A DNA stretch of 64,000 bases from positions 28,233-92,232 of the forward strand of contig NZ_JAIUJR010000011.1 of the NCBI RefSeq assembly GCF_020166335.1, in the 5' to 3' direction. Source of the stretch: Winogradskyella alexanderae. Lineage in GTDB: Bacteria; Bacteroidota; Bacteroidia; Flavobacteriales; Flavobacteriaceae. The position numbers were made by a program, and so were the translations under genes. Positions 16,556-25,502 of the stretch are shown piece by piece; position 1 is the stretch's first letter, and each line of letters opens with the position of its first letter. The notes beneath the pieces are model-generated. The model did not search any database, was not told the DNA's origin, and saw only the letters and a program-made list of their open reading frames with translations.

Positions 16556-18583
16556 TTAATTTACATCAGGCAAATGACTGTACTTTTTACTATACTCTAA
16601 CATTTGCTCAGGAAATCCTTTTGGTTGTGTAACTTTAATTGCTGTAATCTCTCCAGCATCGTTTGTTTCAGGCACTAAAACTGGGTTAACAAAGCCACTA
16701 TATGGTGCAGAAGTAAACTGTTTGTTACGCTCTAGAATTTCAGCATGTAAGTCTTGGTCTACTTTTACACCATAACCTTCTACTAAGGCTTCAACAGCTT
16801 TATAATCCCCTTCGGACTTAATCCTTTGCGTTTCTCTTAATAACTGACCGAATAAATCGTGTAATTTATCATAGTCATTAATATTGAAATAGGTTTTGCC
16901 GTCACGTGTTACTTTTTCAATTATATTATCTTCCTTTCCTTGTTCATAGACCCAAGCAGACACCCATTGACGGTTTCGCATATGTGCTTCTTCAACGTCA
17001 TCTCCAAGATTTAATCTAATGAGCTGTGTCATTAACCCGTTTCTTATATAACCATCGTAAGCAGCCATACCAACTTTTTTCCAATCTTCAACAAGACCAA
17101 GCTCCTGTAACTTTGAATCATACAAATAATACAATCCAACCAAGTCTGCTCTTCCTTCTTCTAAAGTGGAAGCATAATTCTTTAAGGTTTCTTTGGTCTC
17201 ACCAACGCCAGGATTTAGCTGACCAGAAGCATGACCAATAACCTCATGCAATGCTGTATGCAATTTATCTGCTAATTGACCATACGTTTCTTCAAGCTCC
17301 AATTCTTCTTCATCGTGAACAAATTCCTTTAAACGCCCAGTACTTCCAGCGTTATTGTATGCCTCGATAATATTACCTAAAGAGACCGACTTACTACCTA
17401 CTTCTTTTCTAATCCAATTGGCATTTGGTAAGTTTACTCCAATAGGCGTACTTGGCGAAGCGTCACCTGCTTCACCTGCAACCGTAACAACTTTATAGGT
17501 TACACCAACAACATTTTTCTTCTTATGTTCTTCCATTAAAGGTGAATTGTCCTCAAACCACTGTGCGTTTTCAGATAAGACAGCCATTTTTTGTGACATG
17601 TCAAAATCATTGATTTGTACAATTGTTTCGTAAGAACCTCTATACCCTATTGGATCGTTATAAACTTCGATAAAACTGTTTATGTAATCTACATTACCTT
17701 CTGTTGCTTTAGTCCAAGCCACATTGTAATCGTCCCAAGTCTGCAAATCACCAGTCATGTAATACTTTATGAGTAAATCTAGTGCCTCGCCTTGTGCATC
17801 ATTCTCAGCAACTTCCCTTGCTTTACCCAACCATTTTATAATTTCTTCTATGGCTTCACCATAAAGACCATCTAATTTATAAACACGTTCATTTAAAACA
17901 CCATTTTCCTTGACTAATTGGGAATTTAGTCCAAAAGACAAGGGTCTCTTTGGGTCTGGTGATTTCTTAGCTTTGTAGAAATTGATAACATCTTCAGTGG
18001 TGACATTAGGACCATAAAAATTAACAGCAGATAACGCAACATTATCAACACCTTTGGCCTGGTTAACTTTTTTAGAATCTTTATCGTTAAAGATTACGTC
18101 AAACGCTTCACCATCAAGTTTCGTGTTGGTTGCAATAAACAATTCATTTAAATAGTCTTTGGAGAAATCCGGTTTCAATTTATCATTTGAGTAATGGTGG
18201 TGTATACCGTTACTAAACCAAACTCGTTTAAGGTAAACTTCAAAATTATTCCAATCGTCAGTGGTTTTATCTCCAGTATATTGAGTGTACACATTTTCAA
18301 GAGCCCTTCTAATCTTAAGGTTGTGTCTATAATTCTGATCCCACATTATATCACGTCCGGCAAGACCAGCTTCGGTTAAGTAGTAAACCAGTTTTTGTTC
18401 CTTAAGGGAAAGCTTTTCCCAACCGGGAATTTTATATCTAAGAATTTTAACATCTGCAAACTGCTCTACATTATAATCAAATTCTGTTTCTGCTACCTTT
18501 AAAGTATCCTCTTTTGCATCTTCTTTACAAGCAAAAATTAGTAGTGCTATTAAACAGTATTTTAAGAATGATTTTACTTTCAT
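16556..18583 (-). CDS. Dipeptidyl-peptidase III family zinc peptidase (M49)
   Basis: 675 residues. The N-terminus is a lipoprotein signal (LIALLIFAC). Near residue 447 lies HEVIGH, the six-residue zinc motif peculiar to family M49, followed by TLEEGRADLVGLYYL, which supplies the glutamate ligand. The length fits DPP III. It should remove dipeptides from the N-terminus of short peptides at the cell envelope. Relatives are sometimes annotated as dihydrofolate reductase in flavobacterial genomes; no DHFR motif is present here. Confidence 0.9.
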   Translation of the reverse strand: MKVKSFLKYCLIALLIFACKEDAKEDTLKVAETEFDYNVEQFADVKILRYKIPGWEKLSLKEQKLVYYLTEAGLAGRDIMWDQNYRHNLKIRRALENVYTQYTGDKTTDDWNNFEVYLKRVWFSNGIHHHYSNDKLKPDFSKDYLNELFIATNTKLDGEAFDVIFNDKDSKKVNQAKGVDNVALSAVNFYGPNVTTEDVINFYKAKKSPDPKRPLSFGLNSQLVKENGVLNERVYKLDGLYGEAIEEIIKWLGKAREVAENDAQGEALDLLIKYYMTGDLQTWDDYNVAWTKATEGNVDYINSFIEVYNDPIGYRGSYETIVQINDFDMSQKMAVLSENAQWFEDNSPLMEEHKKKNVVGVTYKVVTVAGEAGDASPSTPIGVNLPNANWIRKEVGSKSVSLGNIIEAYNNAGSTGRLKEFVHDEEELELEETYGQLADKLHTALHEVIGHASGQLNPGVGETKETLKNYASTLEEGRADLVGLYYLYDSKLQELGLVEDWKKVGMAAYDGYIRNGLMTQLIRLNLGDDVEEAHMRNRQWVSAWVYEQGKEDNIIEKVTRDGKTYFNINDYDKLHDLFGQLLRETQRIKSEGDYKAVEALVEGYGVKVDQDLHAEILERNKQFTSAPYSGFVNPVLVPETNDAGEITAIKVTQPKGFPEQMLEYSKKYSHLPDVN

Positions 18584-18644
18584 GAGTTAGTTATTTATTA
18601 GTTTCAAACAAAAGTAACATTTCCTTAACATATCATAAAATTAC

Positions 18645-18652
18645 TATCTTTG
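18645..18652 (+). promoter_or_regulatory. Flavobacterial -7 box upstream of the SRPBCC gene
   Basis: TATCTTTG matches TAnnTTTG and lies 26 bases before the ATG at 18678. Confidence 0.45.
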
Positions 18653-18677
18653 ATTTACTACTAATTATAAACAATCA

Positions 18678-19697
18678 ATGAAAGCACTTAAGTATATCAT
18701 TTTACTACTTCTAATTTTTATTATTGGATTTTCCATTTATGTGGCGGTCCAGCCAAATGAATTTAGTTTTGAAAGAAGTCGCACTATAAATGCTCCTGCG
18801 GCGTTGCTTTATCAAAAAGTGAATGATTATAAAGAGTGGCCTAGTTTTTCACCTTGGATGGAACAAGACCCCGATGCTAATATTTTTTATGGAGAATCTA
18901 GTATTGGTGAAAATGCAAGTTATTCGTGGAAAGGTGATATTTTAGGTGAAGGCCAAATGACTACCCTTGCTGTGAAAGCAGATAAGTCTATTTCTCAGTT
19001 AATTGAATTTACGGCTCCGTTCGAAGCCAAATCAAATATTAACTGGACTTTTGAAGCTTTAGAAGATGGCACAAAAGTAACATGGGCAATGAATGGCAAA
19101 CAAGATTTTGTATCTAAGTTGTTTACTACAGTAATGGGTTCCATTGAGTCAGAAACAGGACCAAATTTTGAACGTGGTTTATATAAGTTAGATAGTTTGG
19201 TAACCAAAGATATGGCACGTTATAATATTAAAATAAATGGTATTACCGAATATGGTGGTGGTTTTTACATCTATAAAACTACAAATGCCAATGCTACAAA
19301 TATTAGTTCTAAAATGGGAGAAAATTTTGCAGCTGTAATGCAATTTATGGGTAGTAATGGTATAGTTCCTTATGGTATGCCAATGACGGTTTATAACATT
19401 ATGGAAGAAGATAATGTAATAATGAGCAATGGCCTACCCGTAAACGAGCGACACACAATTCCAGATGACGCAGATGTATCCTTAGGCTACATACCTAAAA
19501 CCAAAGTCTTAAAAGCCACGCTACAAGGCAATTATACAAATCTATCAAAGGCATGGGAAACTACAATGAATCATTTGACGGAAAATGCTCTAGTTCAGTC
19601 AGATTTGAAACCTTTTGAGGTTTACATTAATGATCCGGGTGATTTTCCTAATCCGGGTGACTGGATAACCGAAATTTATATTCCACTTAAAGACTAA
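18678..19697 (+). CDS. SRPBCC domain plus GyrI-like effector-binding domain protein
   Basis: 339 residues. An N-terminal membrane helix (about 5-24) is followed by a polyketide-cyclase/SRPBCC domain (about 30-175, FERSRTINAPAALLYQKVNDYKEWPSFSPW) and a C-terminal GyrI-like domain (about 190-339, ending DWITEIYIPLK). Both domains bind small hydrophobic ligands. The fused, membrane-anchored form is common in Bacteroidota with unknown ligand. Its stop is directly followed by the crcB start, so the two are translationally linked. Confidence 0.88.
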   Translation: MKALKYIILLLLIFIIGFSIYVAVQPNEFSFERSRTINAPAALLYQKVNDYKEWPSFSPWMEQDPDANIFYGESSIGENASYSWKGDILGEGQMTTLAVKADKSISQLIEFTAPFEAKSNINWTFEALEDGTKVTWAMNGKQDFVSKLFTTVMGSIESETGPNFERGLYKLDSLVTKDMARYNIKINGITEYGGGFYIYKTTNANATNISSKMGENFAAVMQFMGSNGIVPYGMPMTVYNIMEEDNVIMSNGLPVNERHTIPDDADVSLGYIPKTKVLKATLQGNYTNLSKAWETTMNHLTENALVQSDLKPFEVYINDPGDFPNPGDWITEIYIPLKD

Positions 19698-20063
19698 ATG
19701 AAACAGCTTCTCTTGGTTTTTTTTGGTGGCGGCGTTGGAAGTGTTCTCAGATATCTTGTTGGGAAATGGCTTAATAGTACAAGTAATGGAATTCCCTATG
19801 GAACTTTTTTGGCCAACATCCTAGGAAGCTTACTTATTGGGATTATATTGGGCTTAGCAAGTAAAAACGATAGTCTTACACAAAGCCAAACTTTATTATT
19901 GGCAACTGGATTTTGTGGTGGCTTCACAACCTTTTCTACGTTTGCATACGAGAACCATGTTTTTTTAAAATCAGGAGATTTCACAAGTTTTGCTCTCTAC
20001 ACAATTGGCAGTTTCATAATTGGATTCATGGCCGTTTTTGCTGGAATGTATTTGGTAAAGTAA
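19698..20063 (+). CDS. crcB: Fluoride ion channel CrcB/Fluc
   Basis: 121 residues with four membrane helices. Signature motifs are GGGVGSVLRYLVGKW, GTFLANILGSLLIG and TGFCGGFTTFSTFAYE. It exports fluoride through a dual-topology dimer. The ATG abuts the preceding stop with no gap. I see no fluoride riboswitch in front of it, consistent with expression from the upstream gene. Confidence 0.95.
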   Translation: MKQLLLVFFGGGVGSVLRYLVGKWLNSTSNGIPYGTFLANILGSLLIGIILGLASKNDSLTQSQTLLLATGFCGGFTTFSTFAYENHVFLKSGDFTSFALYTIGSFIIGFMAVFAGMYLVK

Positions 20064-20666
20064 CTAGGAACCTTTAAAATCTTTCATTCCGGCAGTTACC
20101 TTGACATTAATATAGTTCTCCCTAGGTACTATAGGGCAAGAGTACTTTTCATCATAAACGCACAAGGGATTATATGCTTTATTAAAATCTATAATTATAG
20201 CATCACCTTTGGGTATTCTTAAATCAATATAGCGTCCGCCTCCATAGGTGCTTTCGCCATTGGTATCATCTAAAAAGGGAAGAAACAAATAATCCTCATA
20301 GCCTTCAGTTTGCATATTTTCCTCACCTTGATAAACCTTTAGTTGCATTGGCTTACCCTTTAATTCAAAGTTCAAAATACCGTAAACACGCTCCTTAGAC
20401 AACCTATCATCTGTTGTTTTCATATTAAACCAATCCGTATTAGGAGTTCTTTCTAAATACGCATTGACAACAAATGAAGAATCGACACTAAAAAAATCTA
20501 ACCCTGTAAAATTCTTTAGATCCTTTGGTTTTAGTGGTGTTTTCGATGCATCCTTAAAAACAGCATTTTTTTGCTTCTGCCATTCCGATTCTCCTTTTAG
20601 ACTTTGCTTCTTTTGAGAACAACTGAAAGACACTGACACAATTAGTAAAAGAAATAAATACTTCAT
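20064..20666 (-). CDS. DUF1684 lipoprotein
   Basis: 200 residues with a lipoprotein signal (LIVSVSFSC). The DUF1684 hallmarks are present: GGRYIDLRIP, IIIDFNKAYNPLCVYDEKYSCPIVPREN and the terminal VKVTAGMKDF. The family is widespread with unknown activity. It is convergent with crcB with no spacer. Confidence 0.88.
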   Translation of the reverse strand: MKYLFLLLIVSVSFSCSQKKQSLKGESEWQKQKNAVFKDASKTPLKPKDLKNFTGLDFFSVDSSFVVNAYLERTPNTDWFNMKTTDDRLSKERVYGILNFELKGKPMQLKVYQGEENMQTEGYEDYLFLPFLDDTNGESTYGGGRYIDLRIPKGDAIIIDFNKAYNPLCVYDEKYSCPIVPRENYINVKVTAGMKDFKGS

Positions 20667-20731
20667 CTAGTCAAAATTCCAAATGTCAAAAATACAACTT
20701 ATCACTATTTATTGTAGCTTTGAAGTAATTA

Positions 20732-20821
20732 ATGACAAAGACAATGCGACAAGTCAATAGATATACCAAACAAACCACCGTGATTTTTTCGGAAAACATT
20801 CGGATGCATTATCTATTGTAG
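20732..20821 (+). CDS. Possible 29-residue small ORF between promoter box and terminator
   Basis: ATG at 20732 opens a 29-codon frame ending TAG at 20821 (starts MTKTMRQVNRYTKQ, ends IRMHYLL). A TAGCTTTG box (20715-20722) matches the flavobacterial -7 consensus just upstream, and a strong terminator follows at 20851. The unit could encode a small peptide or a short regulatory RNA, or be the leader of the downstream MFS gene. No homolog is known to me. Confidence 0.4.
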   Translation: MTKTMRQVNRYTKQTTVIFSENIRMHYLL

Positions 20822-20850
20822 CAATACAGATATACTATTATACACTATGT

Positions 20851-20879
20851 AAAAGTCCGACGGTATCGTCGGACTTTTT
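20851..20879 (+). terminator. Strong Rho-independent terminator
   Basis: AAAAGTCCGACG / CGTCGGACTTTT forms a 12-base stem with a GTAT loop and a following T-run. It lies 20 bases before the MFS start and ends the small unit at 20732, or attenuates the MFS gene. Confidence 0.88.
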
Positions 20880-20899
20880 AAATTTATAGAACAACCAAA

Positions 20900-22111
20900 A
20901 TGAAAAAACTCTACATAAATTATATTGAATCCTTTAAAGGTCTTTCAAACGAAATCTGGTATATCGCTTTAATTTCATTAGTAAATAGAGCAGGTACAAT
21001 GGTCATTCCTTTTTTGTCATTATACCTAACTAAGAACTTGGATTTTAGCAAAGATGACGCGGGTTGGATACTAGCTTTCTTTGGCATTGGCTCCGTTATT
21101 GGTGGCTGGTTAGGTGGTAAGCTTACTGATATATTTGGCTTTTATAAAGTAATGACATTTAGCCTTCTAACAACAGGTCTATGCTTCATAATGTTACAAT
21201 ACATCACATCATTTTGGGGCTTATGCATTGCCATACTTATTATAATGAGCATAGCAGATTGTTTTAGACCTGCAATTTATGTATCCATTAAAGCCTATAC
21301 TACAACAGAAAATCAAACAAGAGCCATTGGTTTAATAAGATTGGCCATCAATGCTGGTATGGCTATTGGCCCAACAGTAGCAGGTCTCATAATTGTAACC
21401 CAGGGCTATGGATTATTATTTTGGATTGATGGTATCACGTGTATAATTGCAATTATTTTATTCAGATACTTAGTGGCACCACCTAAAAAAGAAATTGCTG
21501 AAAAAAATACTGAAGAGCCAATACTAAATAAGAATTTTGTCTACAAAGACAATACATATTGGATTTTTATAGGGATCTGTTTCTTTATGGGAATGGCATT
21601 TTTCCAACTTATCGTTACCATGCCTTTATACTATGAAGAAATTTTCGATCTGAATGAATTTCAAATTGGCCTAATGTGGATTATCAATGTTGGTATTATA
21701 ATTATTCTGGAAATGCCATTACTTAATTTCCTAGAAAAGAAATTTATACCGGTAACCAAACATATTATGATGGCTTGTACGCTAATGTGTATTAGCTTCT
21801 TCATCCTTTTTCAAAACTTTTGGATTGGAATTTTAATAGTAAACATGATTATTATAACATTTGGTGAGATGCTTGGTTTCCCTTTTACCAATAAATTTGC
21901 TTTAAATAGAGCCAAAAAAGGTATTGAAGGGAGTTATCTCGCTCTCTATGCCATAGCTTTTTCATTATCACATATTTTTAGTTCTAAAATTGGTTTAAGT
22001 ATTGTAAATGAATTTGGATATCAAATTAATTGGCTCGTAACGGGCAGCTATGGATTGGTTGGTATTATTTTATCTTATTGGCTAATTAATAGAATAAACA
22101 ACCATTTATAA
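20900..22111 (+). CDS. MFS efflux-type transporter
   Basis: 403 residues with about 12 membrane helices. The MFS loop motif between helices 2 and 3 is GGWLGGKLTDIFGFYKV (G-x-L-x-D-x-x-G type), with a further drug-transporter-like pattern INAGMAIGPTVAGLI in helix 5. The likely role is export of a small molecule; the substrate is unknown. It lies 40 bases upstream of an amidohydrolase gene in the same direction. Confidence 0.87.
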   Translation: MKKLYINYIESFKGLSNEIWYIALISLVNRAGTMVIPFLSLYLTKNLDFSKDDAGWILAFFGIGSVIGGWLGGKLTDIFGFYKVMTFSLLTTGLCFIMLQYITSFWGLCIAILIIMSIADCFRPAIYVSIKAYTTTENQTRAIGLIRLAINAGMAIGPTVAGLIIVTQGYGLLFWIDGITCIIAIILFRYLVAPPKKEIAEKNTEEPILNKNFVYKDNTYWIFIGICFFMGMAFFQLIVTMPLYYEEIFDLNEFQIGLMWIINVGIIIILEMPLLNFLEKKFIPVTKHIMMACTLMCISFFILFQNFWIGILIVNMIIITFGEMLGFPFTNKFALNRAKKGIEGSYLALYAIAFSLSHIFSSKIGLSIVNEFGYQINWLVTGSYGLVGIILSYWLINRINNHL

Positions 22112-22150
22112 TTTGTATTTTTAATGCGACAACCATCCTTAGCAATTCGA

Positions 22151-23743
22151 ATGAAAATCCTAAAAAATTTCAAGTTCCTTTTAGTTTTACTGACAACTAT
22201 CAGTCTATCTTTTTCCCAAGAAAGCAATAGTGAAGGACCATTTAGTCAACTAATTATTAGAGGTGTCACTCTAATTAACGGAGATGGTTCTCCTCCGCGT
22301 GGACCCGTGGACATAGTTGTTGAAGGAAATAAGATTACCAATGTGAAAGTTGTTGGTTATCCAGGTGTAGAAATAAATGAGAGCAGTAGACCAAAACTTA
22401 AGCCAGGCGGTAAAGAATTGGATGCCAACGGCATGTTTCTTTTACCAGGATTCATTGATATGCACGGCCATATTGGCGGTGTTTCTCAAGGTGCAGATTG
22501 GGACTACGTATTTAAACTTTGGATGGCTCATGGTATCACAACAATAAGAGAACCAAGTGGCAGAAGTATTGATTGGACCCTAGATTTAAAACGAAAAAGC
22601 GAAAAGAATGAAATTGTAGCTCCTAGGATATTTGCTTACACAGGCTTTGGACAAACGACTAAAGATTTTAATCCGCTAAATGATACACCGATCAGCACTC
22701 CTGAACAGGCAAGACAATGGGTTAGAGCAAATGCCAAAAATGGCGCTGATGGCATCAAATTTTTTGGTGCAGAACCAGAAATAATGGCTGCGGCACTAGA
22801 TGAAAACAAAAAACTAGGACTCAGATCTGCCTGCCATCATGCTCAATTGAGTGTTGCGAGATGGAACGTATTGCATTCTGCAAGGGCTGGATTAACCAGT
22901 ATGGAGCATTGGTATGGATTACCAGAAGCACTTTTTGATGATAGAACAGTACAGGACTATCCTCTGGATTATAATTATCAGAATGAACAACATCGCTTTG
23001 AAGAAGCTGGCAAATTGTGGGAACAAGCCGCTCAGCCCTATTCCGAGCGCTGGAATAAGGTCATGAATGAACTCTTGGAACTAGATTTCACCTTAGACCC
23101 TACATTTAATATATACGAGGCGAGTAGGGATTTACATAGGGCAAGACGGGCCGAATGGCATGAGGATTATACCTTACCATCATTGTGGAAATTCTATGAG
23201 CCTAGTAAAGTGAGTCATGGCAGTTATTGGCATTATTGGGGAACAGAACAGGAAATAGCGTGGAAAAAGAACTATCAACTCTGGATGACTTTTATAAATG
23301 AATATAAAAATAGAGGCGGACGCGTAACCACTGGATCCGATTCGGGTTTTATATATCAACTTTATGGATTTGCTTATGTAAGAGAATTAGAGTTACTACG
23401 GGAAGCTGGTTTTCACCCTCTCGAGGTGATACGCTCTGCAACCCTAAATGGTGCTGAAGCATTGGGTTGGGACGATAAAATTGGCAGCATACAGATAGGC
23501 AAACTGGCAGATTTTGTTATCGTTGAAGAAAATCCACTAGAAAATCTTAAATCGCTTTATGGCACAGGTGCCATAAAACTAACCGAAGACAACCAAGTGA
23601 TTAGAGTTGGAGGTGTGAAGTATACCATCAAAGATGGAATTATTTATGACGCAAAACAGTTACTCAAAGAAGTAAAGCAAATGGTTGATGAAGAAAAAGC
23701 AAAATCTGATTGGGAATTAAGACAACCTGGTGTAAAGGATTAA
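22151..23743 (+). CDS. Secreted amidohydrolase family enzyme
   Basis: 530 residues from the ATG at 22151, which leaves a standard signal peptide ending LSFSQ; an ATG 27 bases upstream is also in frame. It has the metal-dependent hydrolase fold: LPGFIDMHGHIGG carries the HxH zinc pair, later histidines lie in SACHHAQLS and TSMEHWYG, and TTGSDSGF gives the catalytic Asp. The end has the ATLNGAEALG and IGKLADFVIVEENPLENL blocks of the imidazolonepropionase-like group. The substrate is unknown. Confidence 0.88.
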   Translation: MKILKNFKFLLVLLTTISLSFSQESNSEGPFSQLIIRGVTLINGDGSPPRGPVDIVVEGNKITNVKVVGYPGVEINESSRPKLKPGGKELDANGMFLLPGFIDMHGHIGGVSQGADWDYVFKLWMAHGITTIREPSGRSIDWTLDLKRKSEKNEIVAPRIFAYTGFGQTTKDFNPLNDTPISTPEQARQWVRANAKNGADGIKFFGAEPEIMAAALDENKKLGLRSACHHAQLSVARWNVLHSARAGLTSMEHWYGLPEALFDDRTVQDYPLDYNYQNEQHRFEEAGKLWEQAAQPYSERWNKVMNELLELDFTLDPTFNIYEASRDLHRARRAEWHEDYTLPSLWKFYEPSKVSHGSYWHYWGTEQEIAWKKNYQLWMTFINEYKNRGGRVTTGSDSGFIYQLYGFAYVRELELLREAGFHPLEVIRSATLNGAEALGWDDKIGSIQIGKLADFVIVEENPLENLKSLYGTGAIKLTEDNQVIRVGGVKYTIKDGIIYDAKQLLKEVKQMVDEEKAKSDWELRQPGVKD

Positions 23744-24298
23744 TTATTGCTTATAAGCCATATCTGGTGTTATAATTTTTAGGCGTTTCCCTTTTTTTAA
23801 TTTCTTAGACACTGTTTTCATGCCGTGCTGAATTACGAGTTTACTCTTCTCTTGCTCGGTTTCTAACTCTTCTTGGGTAAATTCTACAGCCTTTTTGGTC
23901 TCTAACAACTTATTAATTCTTTTCATTTGTTTCTCGTTATCAAAGTTTACTAACTTAAACTTTACACCAGCAGACATAGCTCCCATAACTGCGTTAGCCT
24001 CAACTAAATAAATCTTATCCACTTCAAGATTGGTTTTTAGTACATCAATATTTTCAGCTTTTACCCAAAAAACTCTTTCACCAGGGTCACATTGGTATCT
24101 TAGATAATTTCTATCATTAAATTTTCCGATAAAATTTCCCTCATCAAAAAATCTAAAATTCATTAATGCCCCTAAACTTGTTGTTCTTAAAAAATAAATG
24201 ACCGCCTTACCTTCTGATGGTGGTATAATAGTTTCTTGAGCATTTATACTTGTTGCTGATATTAGCATTAGGGCTGATACAAATAGAATTGTTTTCAT
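23744..24298 (-). CDS. DUF2846-like exported protein
   Basis: 184 residues from the ATG at 24298, which gives a signal peptide (MKTILFVSALMLISATSINAQ). The following segment GKAVIYFLRTTSLGALMNFRFF and CDPGERVFWVKAENIDV matches the DUF2846 type. A charged, lysine/glutamate-rich C-terminal third may be coiled coil. Function is unknown. It converges on the amidohydrolase with no gap. Confidence 0.72.
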   Translation of the reverse strand: MKTILFVSALMLISATSINAQETIIPPSEGKAVIYFLRTTSLGALMNFRFFDEGNFIGKFNDRNYLRYQCDPGERVFWVKAENIDVLKTNLEVDKIYLVEANAVMGAMSAGVKFKLVNFDNEKQMKRINKLLETKKAVEFTQEELETEQEKSKLVIQHGMKTVSKKLKKGKRLKIITPDMAYKQ

Positions 24299-24375
24299 TG
24301 ATTTTATGTTAATGCTCATAATTAAAAATAAAGTAATAAAATCTAAACTTATTTTCCTAAATAAAACAACTGGCA

Positions 24376-24810
24376 TTACAAAGGTTTTATCTGACTATGC
24401 TTTACCACATGAGACAAAACTATTTGCGTTTTTGTTTCACCATAGGTTATTAATTGATCAATAAAAGATTCGAGATGTTTTTGGTTTTTTAAGACAACTT
24501 CCATAACAATATTCTCATTACCTGTAATTCTATAACAATTGACCACCTCATCGTATGTTTTTACCTTTTCTAAAAATGGCTTTAGCATTCCCATAAAGGC
24601 TCTTAATGTTACCAGCGCTTTTAATTGGTATCCCACCTTAAATGGTGAAACAAAGGTCGTATACCCTTCTATAATTTCTGCATCTTCCATTTTTTTTATA
24701 CGCTCACTTACCGCTGGCGACGACATACCTACACGCCTACCAATCTCAGAATTTGACATACGTGAATTTTCTTGAAGACATTTTAGAATCTTTCTATTCA
24801 AATTATCCAT
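24376..24810 (-). CDS. Lrp/AsnC family transcriptional regulator
   Basis: 144 residues. An N-terminal winged helix-turn-helix (about 5-55, MSNSEIGRRVGMSSPAVSERIKKME) is followed by a RAM/ligand domain (about 65-144). Lrp-type proteins sense amino acids and control their metabolism. A perfect inverted repeat lies 34-63 bases upstream and could be its own operator. Confidence 0.92.
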   Translation of the reverse strand: MDNLNRKILKCLQENSRMSNSEIGRRVGMSSPAVSERIKKMEDAEIIEGYTTFVSPFKVGYQLKALVTLRAFMGMLKPFLEKVKTYDEVVNCYRITGNENIVMEVVLKNQKHLESFIDQLITYGETKTQIVLSHVVKHSQIKPL

Positions 24811-24843
24811 TATCTTAAAGTATTTTTATAATTAAATATAATT

Positions 24844-24873
24844 ATTAAAGCAAATATACTTAATTGCTTTAAT
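24844..24873. promoter_or_regulatory. Inverted repeat, probable Lrp-type operator
   Basis: ATTAAAGCAA and TTGCTTTAAT are perfect complements separated by 10 bases, in the divergent region between the Lrp gene (start 24810) and the gene at 24929. Position and symmetry suit autoregulation. Confidence 0.5.
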
Positions 24874-24928
24874 TTTTAAGGTACGCTAATAAGATAAGTA
24901 TGTAATTTCGTGACTCTTGCTATAGAAA

Positions 24929-25324
24929 ATGAATTATAACCTACCATCGCATCTCTCAGATTTACCTATCTACAGGAAGGCTATGGATATTATTTTGATT
25001 TCAAGAAGCATTTCGACGTACCTAAATCAAGATTTGTCTTATTTAAATGCTGACGGCACTGAAGACACAAATATTTATTTTACTGGAGATATAGTGCAAC
25101 AATCAACGAGCTTAGCACCTGAAATAATAAATGCCGAGCGTGAGCGCCACTCTGATAAAAAACTCAAACACTTTGAACGCCTGAATAGGATTACGTCAAA
25201 ATTGTATAGTAATTGCAGACGTTTAGAACGCTCAAAAAGTAATGGGAGAGATTACTTACCTATCCTTCGTGGAGAGCTTAAAAAGTTTAAAAAGTTACAG
25301 CGTAGCTGGATGATGACGTTGTAA
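24929..25324 (+). CDS. Conserved hypothetical helical protein
   Basis: 131 residues with no signal peptide, predicted almost entirely alpha-helical. Features include DLPIYRKAMDIILISRSI, a short glycine/Asp loop and a very basic C-terminal helical hairpin (RLNRITSKLYSNCRRLERSKS, LRGELKKFKKLQRSW). The pattern resembles four-helix-bundle nucleic-acid-associated proteins, but I cannot assign a family. It is divergent from the Lrp gene. Confidence 0.65.
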   Translation: MNYNLPSHLSDLPIYRKAMDIILISRSISTYLNQDLSYLNADGTEDTNIYFTGDIVQQSTSLAPEIINAERERHSDKKLKHFERLNRITSKLYSNCRRLERSKSNGRDYLPILRGELKKFKKLQRSWMMTL

Positions 25325-25502
25325 TTAACTGTCTTGAATTCTTTTAAAGTTTTATTAGCTAAATCATGCTATCATACTAGTTGACGATGGTAATTTCGAT
25401 GCTTTTCTGTATTACTAATTAATGTATTAAATCTTAGACACATTTATGCTGAGACATTTTAAAAGTATTGAGTTCCTTTACTTTCAAACGCTGAAAATCT
25501 AA

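Noticed and set aside
16556..18583. Dihydrofolate reductase label used for similar flavobacterial proteins
   Set aside because: The HEVIGH and EEGRAD motifs and 675-residue length identify an M49 peptidase; no DHFR motif is present.
19640..19700. Fluoride riboswitch ahead of crcB
   Set aside because: crcB starts directly at the stop of the previous gene and there is no leader to hold one.
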